From: an uncultured Clostridium sp.
GTDB taxonomy: Bacteria > Bacillota > Clostridia > TANB77 > CAG-508
Length of the DNA: 6,780 nt
NCBI GenBank assembly: GCA_948465625.1
Contig: CAOJXM010000061.1
Span: 1-6,780, forward strand
Reading direction: 5' to 3'
Below are positions 1 through 5,911 of the stretch, one piece after another. The stretch's first letter is position 1. Every line of letters starts with the position of its first letter. The position numbers were made by a program, and so were the translations under genes. The notes beneath the pieces were generated by a model. It did no database searches and had not been told where the DNA came from. It saw nothing but the letters and a program-made list of their open reading frames with translations.

Positions 1-46
1 AGTAATGTATTAAGCTGACCAATACTAATAAATCGAGGGCTTAACC
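1..46 (+). rRNA. 23S ribosomal RNA, 3' end (partial)
   Basis: This is the extreme 3' end of 23S rRNA, entering from outside the window. The stretch with AAGCTGACCAATACTAATA followed by TCGAGGGCTTAACC matches the conserved 3' terminus of bacterial 23S. The final GCTTAACC (39-46) is the strand that pairs with the 5' end of 23S, so the mature end is placed at about 46, give or take a few bases. A 5S gene and a tRNA follow in the same orientation, as in a normal rrn operon. Confidence 0.93.
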
Positions 47-140
47 ACGAAAAAAGGTGGAGAAGCTAGGGAAAAGAAAGTAGAACCAAACACATATATC
101 TATGTATTTTTGAGTGTGCTAAGAAAGCATACGAAAATTT
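47..140 (+). other. 23S-5S intergenic spacer
   Basis: This 94-nt AT-rich spacer lies between 23S and 5S rRNA and has no tRNA in it. A small inverted repeat, ACATA (92-96) with TATGT (101-105), is followed by a short T run. Because the operon clearly continues into 5S and tRNA-Asn, it is more likely a processing or spacer structure than a terminator. Confidence 0.6.
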
Positions 141-257
141 TCTGGTGATGATAACATAGAGGAGACACCTGTTCCCATACCGAACACAGAAGTTAAGCTC
201 TATTGTGCCGAAGATACTTGTGGGTTACCCTGCTGGGAAAATAGGTTGTCGCCAGGC
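141..257 (+). rRNA. rrf: 5S ribosomal RNA
   Basis: 5S rRNA of about 117 nt, the usual length. The conserved central segment reading CCATACCGAACACAGAAGTTAAG is present at roughly 174-197. The terminal helix is visible: CTGGTGA (142-148) pairs with TCGCCAG (249-255), with one G-T wobble. The exact ends are estimated from this helix and may shift by 1-3 nt. The gene sits about 94 nt after 23S and 7 nt before tRNA-Asn, so it is co-transcribed with both. Confidence 0.93.
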
Positions 258-264
258 TTTATAT

Positions 265-340
265 TCCTCTTTAGCTCAGTTGGTAGAGCGCTCGGCTGTT
301 AACCGATAGGTCGTTGGTTCAAGTCCAACAAGAGGAGCCA
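265..340 (+). tRNA. tRNA-Asn (anticodon GUU), CCA encoded
   Basis: A 76-nt cloverleaf can be folded by eye. The acceptor stem TCCTCTT (265-271) pairs fully with AAGAGGA (330-336), followed by discriminator G337 and an encoded CCA (338-340). The D arm is GCTC/GAGC, the anticodon loop is CTGTTAA with GTT at 298-300 (reads AAC/AAU, asparagine), and the T arm contains GTTCAAG. The anticodon stem has a C-U apposition at the 27-43 pair; the other four pairs are good, so the gene should be functional. It lies 7 nt after 5S, so it is read as part of the rRNA operon. Confidence 0.96.
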
Positions 341-375
341 AAATAGCAGATAAGAAATTATCTGTTATTTTTTTT
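341..375 (+). terminator. Rho-independent terminator of the rRNA/tRNA operon
   Basis: Immediately after the tRNA CCA, the strand AAATAGCAGATAA (341-353) pairs with TTATCTGTTATTT (358-370) across a GAAA loop, giving a 13-bp stem with one G-T wobble. The T run continues to 375. This is a textbook intrinsic terminator and separates the rRNA operon from the protein genes downstream. Confidence 0.92.
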
Positions 376-422
376 GTGTGAAAACGAAGATAGAAATTAT
401 TTAAAGTAAAATAATGATTTCA

Positions 423-456
423 TTGACAAATGCCTTAATTTAGTTTAGCATATAAT
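423..456 (+). promoter_or_regulatory. Candidate sigma-A promoter for the HD/C39/Nudix/S51 cluster
   Basis: A perfect -35 TTGACA (423-428) is followed 17 nt later by TAGCAT (446-451, four of six matches to the -10 consensus). A perfect TATAAT lies at 451-456 but is 22 nt from the -35, which is too far for standard sigma-A spacing. Either -10 is possible. Transcription would start at about 458-464, so the upstream AGGAGG (458-463) would sit at the very 5' end of the mRNA or be partly lost. The position just after the rRNA terminator fits a new transcription unit. Confidence 0.6.
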
Positions 457-508
457 GAGGAGGAAAAGATGAAAAAGCATTGATGAGAAGCTATGTTAAT
501 GATGAAAG

Positions 509-515
509 AAGAGGG
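509..515 (+). promoter_or_regulatory. Ribosome binding site favouring the HD-gene start at 522
   Basis: The purine run AAGAGGG (509-515) contains GAGG about 7 nt before ATG 522. The stronger AGGAGG at 458-463 is 16-20 nt from the in-frame TTG 480 and ATG 483, too far to serve them well; it is correctly spaced only for ATG 469, which opens a four-codon frame. This supports 522 as the main start of the HD-domain gene. Confidence 0.5.
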
Positions 516-521
516 AAATAT

Positions 522-1313
522 ATGATAGATTTTACGAAGGCGGAGAAAGAATTTAAAGAATATTTAAAAAACTATGATAGCCAAAATGAAAAAAATAAAC
601 TAAAAATAGTACATACCTATGGAGTTGTAAAAGCTAGTGAAGAAATAGCAAAAGATTTGAAGTTGAGTAAGGAAGATATTGATTTATCAAAATTGATAGC
701 ATTATTGCATGATATTGGTAGATTTAAACAAATAAAGCTATATGATACTTTTATAGACAATATGGAGAATAATAATCATGCAGTTTATGGAGTAAAAATA
801 CTATTTGAAGAAAATTTAATTAGAAGATTTATAAAAGATGAGCAATATGATAGCATAATATACAAAGCAATATTTAATCATAATAAGTATAAGATAGAGG
901 AGGGGCTGAATGAAAGAGAATTACTACATGCAAAATTAATAAGAGATGCAGACAAAACGGATAATTTTAGAGTGAAAGAGGTAGAAAAACTCGAAGCTAT
1001 TTTTGAAACAAAAATAACAGAAAACGTGTTAGAAAAGCAAACAATAAGTGAAAATATTTTTAATGATTTTATGAATAATAAAGTAATATTAAGGGAAGAT
1101 AGAAAAACACATATGGATATGTGGGTATCTTATATAGCGTTTATATTTGATTATAATTTTACTTCAGGACTTAAATACTTATATAGAAATGATTATATAA
1201 ATAGAGTAATTAATCGAATTGATTATAAAAATATGGATACCAAGCAGAAAATGGAAAAAATCAGAAATCATGCGATGGAGTATATTGAAAGTAGGTTACA
1301 AATAAATGGATAG
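522..1313 (+). CDS. HD-domain phosphohydrolase-family protein
   Basis: The protein is 263 aa from ATG 522 (277 aa if translation begins at TTG 480). It carries the metal-binding pattern of the HD superfamily: H31, the HD doublet H63-D64 within LLHDIGRF, H86, H120 in FNHNKY, and D142/D144 in RDADKTDNF. HD proteins are usually divalent-metal phosphohydrolases acting on nucleotides or cyclic nucleotides, but the substrate cannot be read from this sequence. There is no signal peptide or membrane segment, so it is probably cytoplasmic. The N-terminal third and the lysine-rich C-terminal tail have no motif I recognise. It is the first gene of a compact cluster and overlaps the next gene by 8 nt, which suggests translational coupling. 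Isoleucine codons are markedly ATA-rich compared with murB downstream. I am confident of the fold and not of the reaction. Confidence 0.85.
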   Translation: MIDFTKAEKEFKEYLKNYDSQNEKNKLKIVHTYGVVKASEEIAKDLKLSKEDIDLSKLIALLHDIGRFKQIKLYDTFIDNMENNNHAVYGVKILFEENLIRRFIKDEQYDSIIYKAIFNHNKYKIEEGLNERELLHAKLIRDADKTDNFRVKEVEKLEAIFETKITENVLEKQTISENIFNDFMNNKVILREDRKTHMDMWVSYIAFIFDYNFTSGLKYLYRNDYINRVINRIDYKNMDTKQKMEKIRNHAMEYIESRLQING

Positions 1314-1944
1314 AAAGCAAAGAGAAAAAGTAGTTAGTGCGAATAACAATCAATATGAAATAATACAACCCAATGAATTAGGAAGACGTTATACAGTTAG
1401 ATTTAAACAATATGAATATAAGGAACCACTTAAACAATCGGATTGGATAATTGCCAAGAATGGTTGTGGGCCTACTGCAATTGCAAGTATATTAGCTAGT
1501 TTGGATTATAACGAAACACCAATTAGTATCGCTAAAAAGATGTTATTTAATCAATATGGTTTCTTATCAAATGGATATTATAGTGGAATTACTGGAACGT
1601 CTATGATTTATTGCTTGAACAAATTGATTAGAGAGTATGATATAGAATACGAGATAGTAAAAATAAATTATGAAAATCCTGAACTTATGAAAGATAAAAT
1701 AATAGAAATGATAAAAAATCAATATATGGCGATTGTAAATGTTGGACCTAAGCCAAGTGTATTTGCAAAGGAAGGGCATTATATTGTAATTACTAGCTTG
1801 AATAAAGAAAATAATGAGTTTTATGTGTGTAATTCTTATCAAGAAGGAGATAGACAAATTGATACGACTTTTTCATATGAACAAATAGTAAAAGACATTT
1901 ACAAAGATAATTTTGATTTTTTGATGATAAAAAAGAAAAATTAA
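1306..1944 (+). CDS. C39-like cysteine peptidase-fold protein (papain-like)
   Basis: The protein is 212 aa and fits the C39-like peptidase family. A NGCGPTAIAS motif places the likely catalytic cysteine at C54. The matching histidine is H158 in EGHYIVITSL, and a third active-site position falls around N176 in VCNSYQ, where many relatives have Asp-Pro. Authentic C39 domains in ABC transporters cleave double-glycine leaders, while stand-alone C39-like proteins are mostly uncharacterised cysteine proteases or amidases. This one has no ABC module, signal peptide or membrane span, so an intracellular role is likely. Its ATG lies inside the end of the HD gene (8-nt overlap) with only a weak upstream AAGTAGG, consistent with coupled translation. 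The Nudix gene starts 16 nt downstream. The substrate is unknown. Confidence 0.8.
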   Translation: MDRKQREKVVSANNNQYEIIQPNELGRRYTVRFKQYEYKEPLKQSDWIIAKNGCGPTAIASILASLDYNETPISIAKKMLFNQYGFLSNGYYSGITGTSMIYCLNKLIREYDIEYEIVKINYENPELMKDKIIEMIKNQYMAIVNVGPKPSVFAKEGHYIVITSLNKENNEFYVCNSYQEGDRQIDTTFSYEQIVKDIYKDNFDFLMIKKKN

Positions 1945-1960
1945 AAGGAAGAAGGATAGC

Positions 1961-2449
1961 ATGGAAAAACACGAATTAGTGGATATAAATGGAAATAAGA
2001 CAGGAATGGTTTTAACGCATATTGAAGTTCGTAATTTTAATAATATACCAAATGGATATTACATACCAGTAGTTGGAGTCGTTTTGGTTAATGAGAATAA
2101 TCAAATTTTACTTCAAAAACGTAGTAGATTTAAAAGAAGCAATCCTAGCAAATGGGGAATTAGTGGTGGTAAAGTAGACTTTGGGGAGACACCACTTGAA
2201 GCGGGAATTCGTGAAACTATGGAAGAAATAGGAATTCTTTTAAATAAGGATGAGTTAAAATTTTTTAGTATGGATACGAGTGACAAGTTACATTTTACCT
2301 GTTATTATGTTAGAAAAAACATAGATATAAAGGAATGCAAATTACAGGAAGCAGAAGTGGAAGAAGTGAAATATTTTAAAATAGAGGATTTAGCATATTT
2401 GGAAACAGAAGGATTGGAATGGTTAGAAAATTTTAAGAAAGTGATGTGA
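1961..2449 (+). CDS. Nudix hydrolase
   Basis: The protein is 162 aa. A Nudix box spans about residues 70-92: G70, E76, then RETMEEIGI (84-92), giving the G-x5-E-x7-RE-x2-EE-x-G arrangement that binds the catalytic Mg2+. The hydrophobic position after RE is Thr here, a mild deviation. Before it, a strand with ILLQKRS and PSKWGISGG is typical of the fold. The N-terminus (ELVDINGNKTG) resembles the isopentenyl-diphosphate isomerase-like/YfcD branch, which has a VDENGN-type opening, but the Idi active site is not evident. Nudix enzymes hydrolyse nucleoside diphosphates linked to another moiety; the substrate is not predictable here. ATG 1961 is preceded by AAGGAAGAAGGA (1945-1956). It is the third gene of the cluster, 7 nt before the next start. 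Confidence 0.9.
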   Translation: MEKHELVDINGNKTGMVLTHIEVRNFNNIPNGYYIPVVGVVLVNENNQILLQKRSRFKRSNPSKWGISGGKVDFGETPLEAGIRETMEEIGILLNKDELKFFSMDTSDKLHFTCYYVRKNIDIKECKLQEAEVEEVKYFKIEDLAYLETEGLEWLENFKKVM

Positions 2450-2456
2450 AATAACG

Positions 2457-3050
2457 ATGGAAAGTATATTCATTTTATGTGGTGGATATGAGTGGAAATA
2501 TAAAATGGAAATGAAAAGGATGGCGAACTTTATTTTAAACAAAGTTCCAAAACCAAAGATATTAGATGTTTGGTTTGCAATGGAGAAAGACAAATATAAA
2601 AAATATGATGATATCTTTATAGAAATATACAGGAACAATCAAATGCTGTTTGAAAGGAAAATAGCCACACAAGAAAACTTTATAGAAGAATGCAAATGGG
2701 CTAATGTAATAAATATACATGGAGGAAGTTCAGAATTATTATTTCCTTGTATGCAAAAATATGATTTAAGTGTGTTACAAGAAGGTAAAATTGTAATTGG
2801 AAGTTCAGCAGGGGCTAAGTTTTTATGTTCCTATAGCCCTAATTGGAATGGAGCAGGATTAAGAGAAGGAAGAAAAATATTACCTTTTAATGTAATTGTT
2901 CATTATGGAGATGATAAATATTTAGAGGGAAATGCTACATGGAGCGATGTAGTTATGGCAATGACGAAAAGTCCGATTGCAACATCTGTTGTTCTAAAAG
3001 AACAAGATATTCGTGCTTTTAATCGAAAAGGAATAGAAATAAAGATATAA
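2457..3050 (+). CDS. Peptidase S51 (peptidase E)-family protein
   Basis: The protein is 197 aa with the class-I-glutaminase-like fold of peptidase family S51. The nucleophile elbow is GSSAGA (115-120), with S117 as the likely catalytic serine. IHGGSSELL (87-95) matches the conserved glycine loop upstream, H149 in VIVHYGD is the probable catalytic histidine, and E182 in LKEQDIRA is a candidate third member. Known S51 enzymes include PepE, an Asp-X dipeptidase, and cyanophycinase, but many relatives are uncharacterised. No signal peptide is seen and the length is normal for the short PepE-type members. It begins 7 nt after the Nudix stop with no good SD, so translation probably depends on coupling. 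The mutY start is 33 nt downstream with no terminator between, so read-through into mutY is possible. Confidence 0.85.
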   Translation: MESIFILCGGYEWKYKMEMKRMANFILNKVPKPKILDVWFAMEKDKYKKYDDIFIEIYRNNQMLFERKIATQENFIEECKWANVINIHGGSSELLFPCMQKYDLSVLQEGKIVIGSSAGAKFLCSYSPNWNGAGLREGRKILPFNVIVHYGDDKYLEGNATWSDVVMAMTKSPIATSVVLKEQDIRAFNRKGIEIKI

Positions 3051-3083
3051 AAAAGAAAGCAAAGAGTAAGAAAGAGAAATTTT

Positions 3084-4142
3084 ATGAGTGAATTAGAATT
3101 AATAAAAAAGATAAGGAATCCAATTATAAAATGGTACCAAGAAAACAAAAGAGAATTACCTTGGCGAAAGGAAAAAAATCCATATCATATTTGGATTTCA
3201 GAAATTATGTTACAACAAACCAGAATTGAAGCAGTAAAAGAATACTATAAACGATTTTTAGAAGAATTACCAACCATTACAAAATTAGCAGAAATAGACG
3301 AACAAAAACTTTTAAAACTATGGGAAGGATTAGGCTATTATAATCGTGCTAGAAACTTAAAAAAAGCTGCTCAAATCATACAAGAAAGATACCATGGAAA
3401 TATGCCAAAAACGTATCAAGAATTATTACAATTACCAGGAATAGGAGAATATACAGCAGGAGCCATTGCCTCTATTGCTTATGATGAAAAAGTTCCAGCA
3501 GTGGATGGAAATGTACTTCGTGTGTTAAGTAGAATAGTGGCAAGTAGGAAAGATATTTTAGAGGTAAAAACCAAAAAAGAGATGACAGAAAAGTTAAAAA
3601 CAATTATGCCAAAAGAAGCAGGTGATTTTAACGAAGGCTTGATGGAATTAGGAGAGTTAATCTGTATTCCAAATGGTAAACCACTTTGCATGCAATGTCC
3701 CATACAAAAACATTGTATAGCCAATCAACAAGGATTAACAGAAGAAATACCAATTAGAAAGCAGAAAATAAAAAGAAGAATGGAAGAAAAAACAATCTTT
3801 TTGATAGAATATGATGAAGAAATAGTCATTCAAAAAAGAGAACAAACAGGCTTATTAGCAGGCATGTATGAGTTTCCTAATATTGATAAAAAACTAACGC
3901 AAAAAGAAATAAAAGAGTATTTAGGCAAGTGGGAATTAAAAGAAAAAAAGATTGAAAAGATAGGAACACATCATCATATTTTTTCTCATGTAGAATGGGA
4001 CATGGTAGGTTATCGAATAAAAGTAGAAAAGAAAAATCCAAAATGGAATTGGACAAAAAAAGAGAAATTATTAACCCATTATCCAATACCAGGAGCATTT
4101 GCACCATTTCGTGATAAGATTTTGGGATTATCCAAAGTTTAA
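3084..4142 (+). CDS. mutY: A/G-specific adenine DNA glycosylase MutY
   Basis: MutY (352 aa, a full-length family size) removes adenine mispaired with 8-oxoguanine in base-excision repair. The N-terminal catalytic domain has E40 in WISEIMLQQT (general acid), a helix-hairpin-helix LPGIGEYTAGAIA (117-129) and catalytic D141 in PAVDGNVLRV. The [4Fe-4S] ligands are C194, C202, C205 and C211, with seven rather than the more usual six residues between the first two. The C-terminal Nudix-like domain (about 236-345) includes QKREQTGLLAGMYEFP and the FSH motif F300-S301-H302, which in Geobacillus MutY reads the 8-oxoG. It follows the S51 gene by 33 nt with only a weak purine-rich SD. No clear terminator follows; a new promoter starts right after the stop. 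Confidence 0.97.
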   Translation: MSELELIKKIRNPIIKWYQENKRELPWRKEKNPYHIWISEIMLQQTRIEAVKEYYKRFLEELPTITKLAEIDEQKLLKLWEGLGYYNRARNLKKAAQIIQERYHGNMPKTYQELLQLPGIGEYTAGAIASIAYDEKVPAVDGNVLRVLSRIVASRKDILEVKTKKEMTEKLKTIMPKEAGDFNEGLMELGELICIPNGKPLCMQCPIQKHCIANQQGLTEEIPIRKQKIKRRMEEKTIFLIEYDEEIVIQKREQTGLLAGMYEFPNIDKKLTQKEIKEYLGKWELKEKKIEKIGTHHHIFSHVEWDMVGYRIKVEKKNPKWNWTKKEKLLTHYPIPGAFAPFRDKILGLSKV

Positions 4143-4171
4143 TTGATAAATAAAATAATGTATGTTATAAT
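4143..4171 (+). promoter_or_regulatory. Strong sigma-A promoter with extended -10
   Basis: TTGATA (4143-4148) is followed after exactly 17 nt by a perfect TATAAT (4166-4171). The -10 is preceded by TG at 4163-4164, giving an extended -10. It begins immediately after the mutY stop and would give a leader of about 55 nt before the small membrane-protein start at 4234. It is the best promoter match in the window. Confidence 0.8.
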
Positions 4172-4222
4172 GGGGAAGAAAAATAAAGTTACAAAATGAA
4201 AATGGCAAAATAGAAGAAGCAA

Positions 4223-4227
4223 AGGAG
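4223..4227 (+). promoter_or_regulatory. Ribosome binding site of the 58-aa membrane protein
   Basis: AGGAG at 4223-4227 (within AAAGGAG) lies 6 nt before ATG 4234. An ATG at 4230 in another frame is only 2 nt away and opens a frame that stops after about 30 codons, so 4234 is preferred. Confidence 0.75.
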
Positions 4228-4233
4228 AAATGA

Positions 4234-4410
4234 ATGGAAGAAGAGGTAATAAAAAAGATATTAATCGGAGTTATTGTAGTTTTATTATTAGTCATTGCAT
4301 TTTGGACCATTATTAACAAATCCATAAAAGATGCACCAGTTGCTAATAATAACTATGAAAATAGTCGAAAAGAAGATTGGGATCAAGTATTTAATGATAC
4401 AAATCCTTAA
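4234..4410 (+). CDS. Small single-pass membrane protein, 58 aa, unknown function
   Basis: This short gene encodes 58 aa. The start MEEEVIKK is charged, then residues about 9-27 (ILIGVIVVLLLVIAFWTII region) form one strong transmembrane helix. The remaining tail of about 30 residues is polar, rich in Asn and Asp (around NNNYENSRKEDWDQ) and ends in NDTNP. I do not recognise a family. The positive charges lie on both sides of the helix, so topology is uncertain. It has its own SD and a strong extended -10 promoter directly upstream, and the codon pattern resembles its neighbours, all of which argue for a real gene. It stands alone between mutY and the pilin-like/murB operon, separated from the latter by 79 nt containing another promoter candidate. 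Confidence 0.8.
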   Translation: MEEEVIKKILIGVIVVLLLVIAFWTIINKSIKDAPVANNNYENSRKEDWDQVFNDTNP

Positions 4411-4426
4411 AAGTTTGTCTGATTCA

Positions 4427-4455
4427 TTGTAAATCATTAAAAAAAATGATAAGAT
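4427..4455 (+). promoter_or_regulatory. Candidate promoter for the pilin-like/murB/yvcK operon
   Basis: TTGTAA (4427-4432) and TAAGAT (4450-4455) are separated by 17 nt, each matching four or five of six consensus bases. TATAAG (4455-4460) is a better -10 by sequence but is 22 nt from this -35. The site lies in the 79-nt gap after the small membrane protein. No terminator is visible in that gap, so transcripts from 4143 may also continue through. Confidence 0.4.
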
Positions 4456-4489
4456 ATAAGCATAAATTTAATCAAAGGAAGAATGAGAT

Positions 4490-4969
4490 ATGAGAAAATT
4501 TAAAGAGAATAAAGGTATTACTTTAGGTGCGTTAATATTAACCGTTGTTGTTTTATTAATTTTACTTAGTGTTACTGCATATAATACAATAATTGGGGTA
4601 GATGATGCAACAGATGCCAAATATCATTCAGAAGTACGAATGGTTCAACATGCAGTGTTAGAGCAGTATGTACAATTTAAAACAACAAAAAATGTGAAAT
4701 ATTTAGTGGGAGATAGATTAGAATTATCACAAGTGCAGCAAATTGCACAAGAAAGAGGAATTACTCTAGTACATATACCAGATACCTATACCAATAAAGA
4801 TTATTATCGACTTACCAAGGCACATTTAGAACAAATAGGTATTTCGAATGTAGAAGACCAATATATTGTAAATTATGTATCAGGGGAAGTTATTAATTTT
4901 TCAAGAAAGGCAGATAGTAAAGGAAATCCTATTTATGTGCAAGCAGACAATTTTAAAGCACAACAATAA
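4490..4969 (+). CDS. Type IV pilin-like (prepilin-type N-terminus) protein
   Basis: The protein is 159 aa. It starts with a short basic leader (MRKFKENKG) followed by ITLGALILTVVVLLILL, a hydrophobic helix (about 10-34) that resembles the class III/prepilin-peptidase signal; cleavage would be after G9. The mature +5 residue is Ala14 instead of the Glu typical of major pilins. The rest is a soluble domain with a helix-rich segment (about 45-65) and a C-terminal DQYIVNYVSGEVIN (123-136) like that found in clostridial pilin-like proteins. It is probably membrane-anchored and surface-exposed, or part of a pseudopilus. No pilus ATPase, platform protein or prepilin peptidase is in the window. The SD AAAGGAAG (4474-4481) supports ATG 4490. 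Its stop is 10 nt before murB, so the two are very likely co-transcribed. Precise function unknown. Confidence 0.8.
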   Translation: MRKFKENKGITLGALILTVVVLLILLSVTAYNTIIGVDDATDAKYHSEVRMVQHAVLEQYVQFKTTKNVKYLVGDRLELSQVQQIAQERGITLVHIPDTYTNKDYYRLTKAHLEQIGISNVEDQYIVNYVSGEVINFSRKADSKGNPIYVQADNFKAQQ

Positions 4970-4975
4970 AGGAGG
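4968..4975 (+). promoter_or_regulatory. Strong Shine-Dalgarno that fixes the murB start
   Basis: AAAGGAGG (4968-4975) overlaps the pilin-like stop codon and lies 4 nt before ATG 4980. It supports 4980 over the in-frame ATG at 4875, which is inside the preceding gene and lacks such a site. Confidence 0.85.
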
Positions 4976-4979
4976 CTAT

Positions 4980-5897
4980 ATGGAGCAAATTTATAACGAA
5001 CTTTGCGAAAAACTAGGAAAAGAAAATGTGTATCAAAACGAACCAATGAAAAACTATACTTCTTTCAAAATTGGTGGTAATGCAGATTTTTTAGTAAAAG
5101 CCAATTCAGAAGAAGCATTAATTACAATCTTAAAAATAGCAAAAAACAACCAATTACCTTTTTGCGTATTAGGAAATGGAAGCAATGTTTTAGTAAAAGA
5201 TAAAGGAATACGAGGAATCGTTATTGTGTTGACCATGTCAAATTATGAAATAGAAGAAAAAGAAGATAAAAGGATTGTAACAGCACAAGCAGGTGTAAAA
5301 CTTGCTGTACTTGCTCAAAAATTACTACAAAAAGAAATTGCAGGATTTGAATTTGCATCTGGTATACCTGGCACAATAGGAGGTGCCATTCGAATGAATG
5401 CAGGTGCATATGGAGGAGAATTCAAAGACATTGTTTTAAGTACACAATACTTAGATGTTAATACTTACGAAATAAAAGAATTATCCAATGAGCAACAAGA
5501 ATTTGCGTATCGAACCAGTTTGTTTTGCAAACAAAAAGATTATATTATTCTAAAAACAAAATTAGAACTATTAAAAGGAAAAAAAGAAGAAATTGCAGGT
5601 AAAATGCAAGAATATGCCACACAAAGAAAGTTAAAGCAACCCATTCAATTTCCAAGTGCAGGCAGTACTTTTAAAAGAGTAGAAGGGCAAATTACCGCAA
5701 AATTAATTGATGAGTGTGGCTTAAAAGGATATTGTGTTGGAGATGCACAAGTATCGGAGTTACATGCAGGTTTTGTGATTAATAAAAAAGAAGCAACAGC
5801 ACAAGAAGTTTTAACATTAGTAGAAGAAATAAAGAAAAAGGTATATGATAAATTTAAAGTGAAAATAGAATTAGAAATAGAAGTAATAGGAGAGTAG
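4980..5897 (+). CDS. murB: UDP-N-acetylenolpyruvoylglucosamine reductase MurB
   Basis: MurB (305 aa) is the cytoplasmic FAD enzyme that uses NADPH to reduce UDP-GlcNAc-enolpyruvate to UDP-MurNAc, the second committed step of peptidoglycan precursor synthesis. NYTSFKIGGNAD (25-36) and the FAD-binding LGNGSNVLV (64-72) are present, followed by GIPGTIGGAIRMNAGAYGGE (128-147). FAYRTSLF (175-182) carries the substrate-binding arginine R178. S229 in PSAGSTFKR is the likely proton donor, and a C-terminal glutamate (E301, in LEIEV) matches the conserved active-site Glu. Length and the short C-terminal domain fit the type II MurB of Firmicutes. It follows the pilin-like gene by 10 nt and precedes the YvcK homologue by 14 nt, so it is the middle of an operon. 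Confidence 0.97.
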   Translation: MEQIYNELCEKLGKENVYQNEPMKNYTSFKIGGNADFLVKANSEEALITILKIAKNNQLPFCVLGNGSNVLVKDKGIRGIVIVLTMSNYEIEEKEDKRIVTAQAGVKLAVLAQKLLQKEIAGFEFASGIPGTIGGAIRMNAGAYGGEFKDIVLSTQYLDVNTYEIKELSNEQQEFAYRTSLFCKQKDYIILKTKLELLKGKKEEIAGKMQEYATQRKLKQPIQFPSAGSTFKRVEGQITAKLIDECGLKGYCVGDAQVSELHAGFVINKKEATAQEVLTLVEEIKKKVYDKFKVKIELEIEVIGE

Positions 5898-5911
5898 GAA
5901 GGAGATAAAAG

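Noticed and set aside
92..110. Hairpin ACATA/TATGT with a T run in the 23S-5S spacer, considered as a terminator.
   Set aside because: The stem is only 5 bp of mostly A-T pairs and the operon clearly continues into 5S and tRNA-Asn.
317..340. tRNA-Asn 3' end as an integration attachment site for the four-gene cluster.
   Set aside because: I saw no repeat of the tRNA 3' sequence downstream in the window, no integrase gene, and an intact terminator directly follows the tRNA.
376..422. AT-rich stretch between the terminator and the promoter, searched for a riboswitch or T-box.
   Set aside because: It is only about 47 nt, lies upstream of the predicted transcription start and has no recognisable conserved core.
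1567..1857. Minus-strand open frame opposite the C39-like gene, and similar antisense frames at 2423-2638, 2903-3148, 3479-3724, 3877-4107, 4128-4325, 5054-5236, 5221-5409 and 5998-6183.
   Set aside because: All lie opposite genes with clear family motifs on the + strand, show biased hydrophobic or low-complexity translations typical of AT-rich antisense, and have no convincing SD.
4432..4452. Inverted repeat AATCATT / AATGAT before the pilin-like gene, considered as a terminator.
   Set aside because: The stem is short and AT-only apart from one C-G pair, and no T run follows; it overlaps a promoter candidate.
4875..4979. Upstream extension of MurB by 35 residues from ATG 4875.
   Set aside because: The extension overlaps the pilin-like gene, lacks MurB-like sequence and has no SD, whereas AAAGGAGG is placed ideally for ATG 4980 and family length fits 305 aa.
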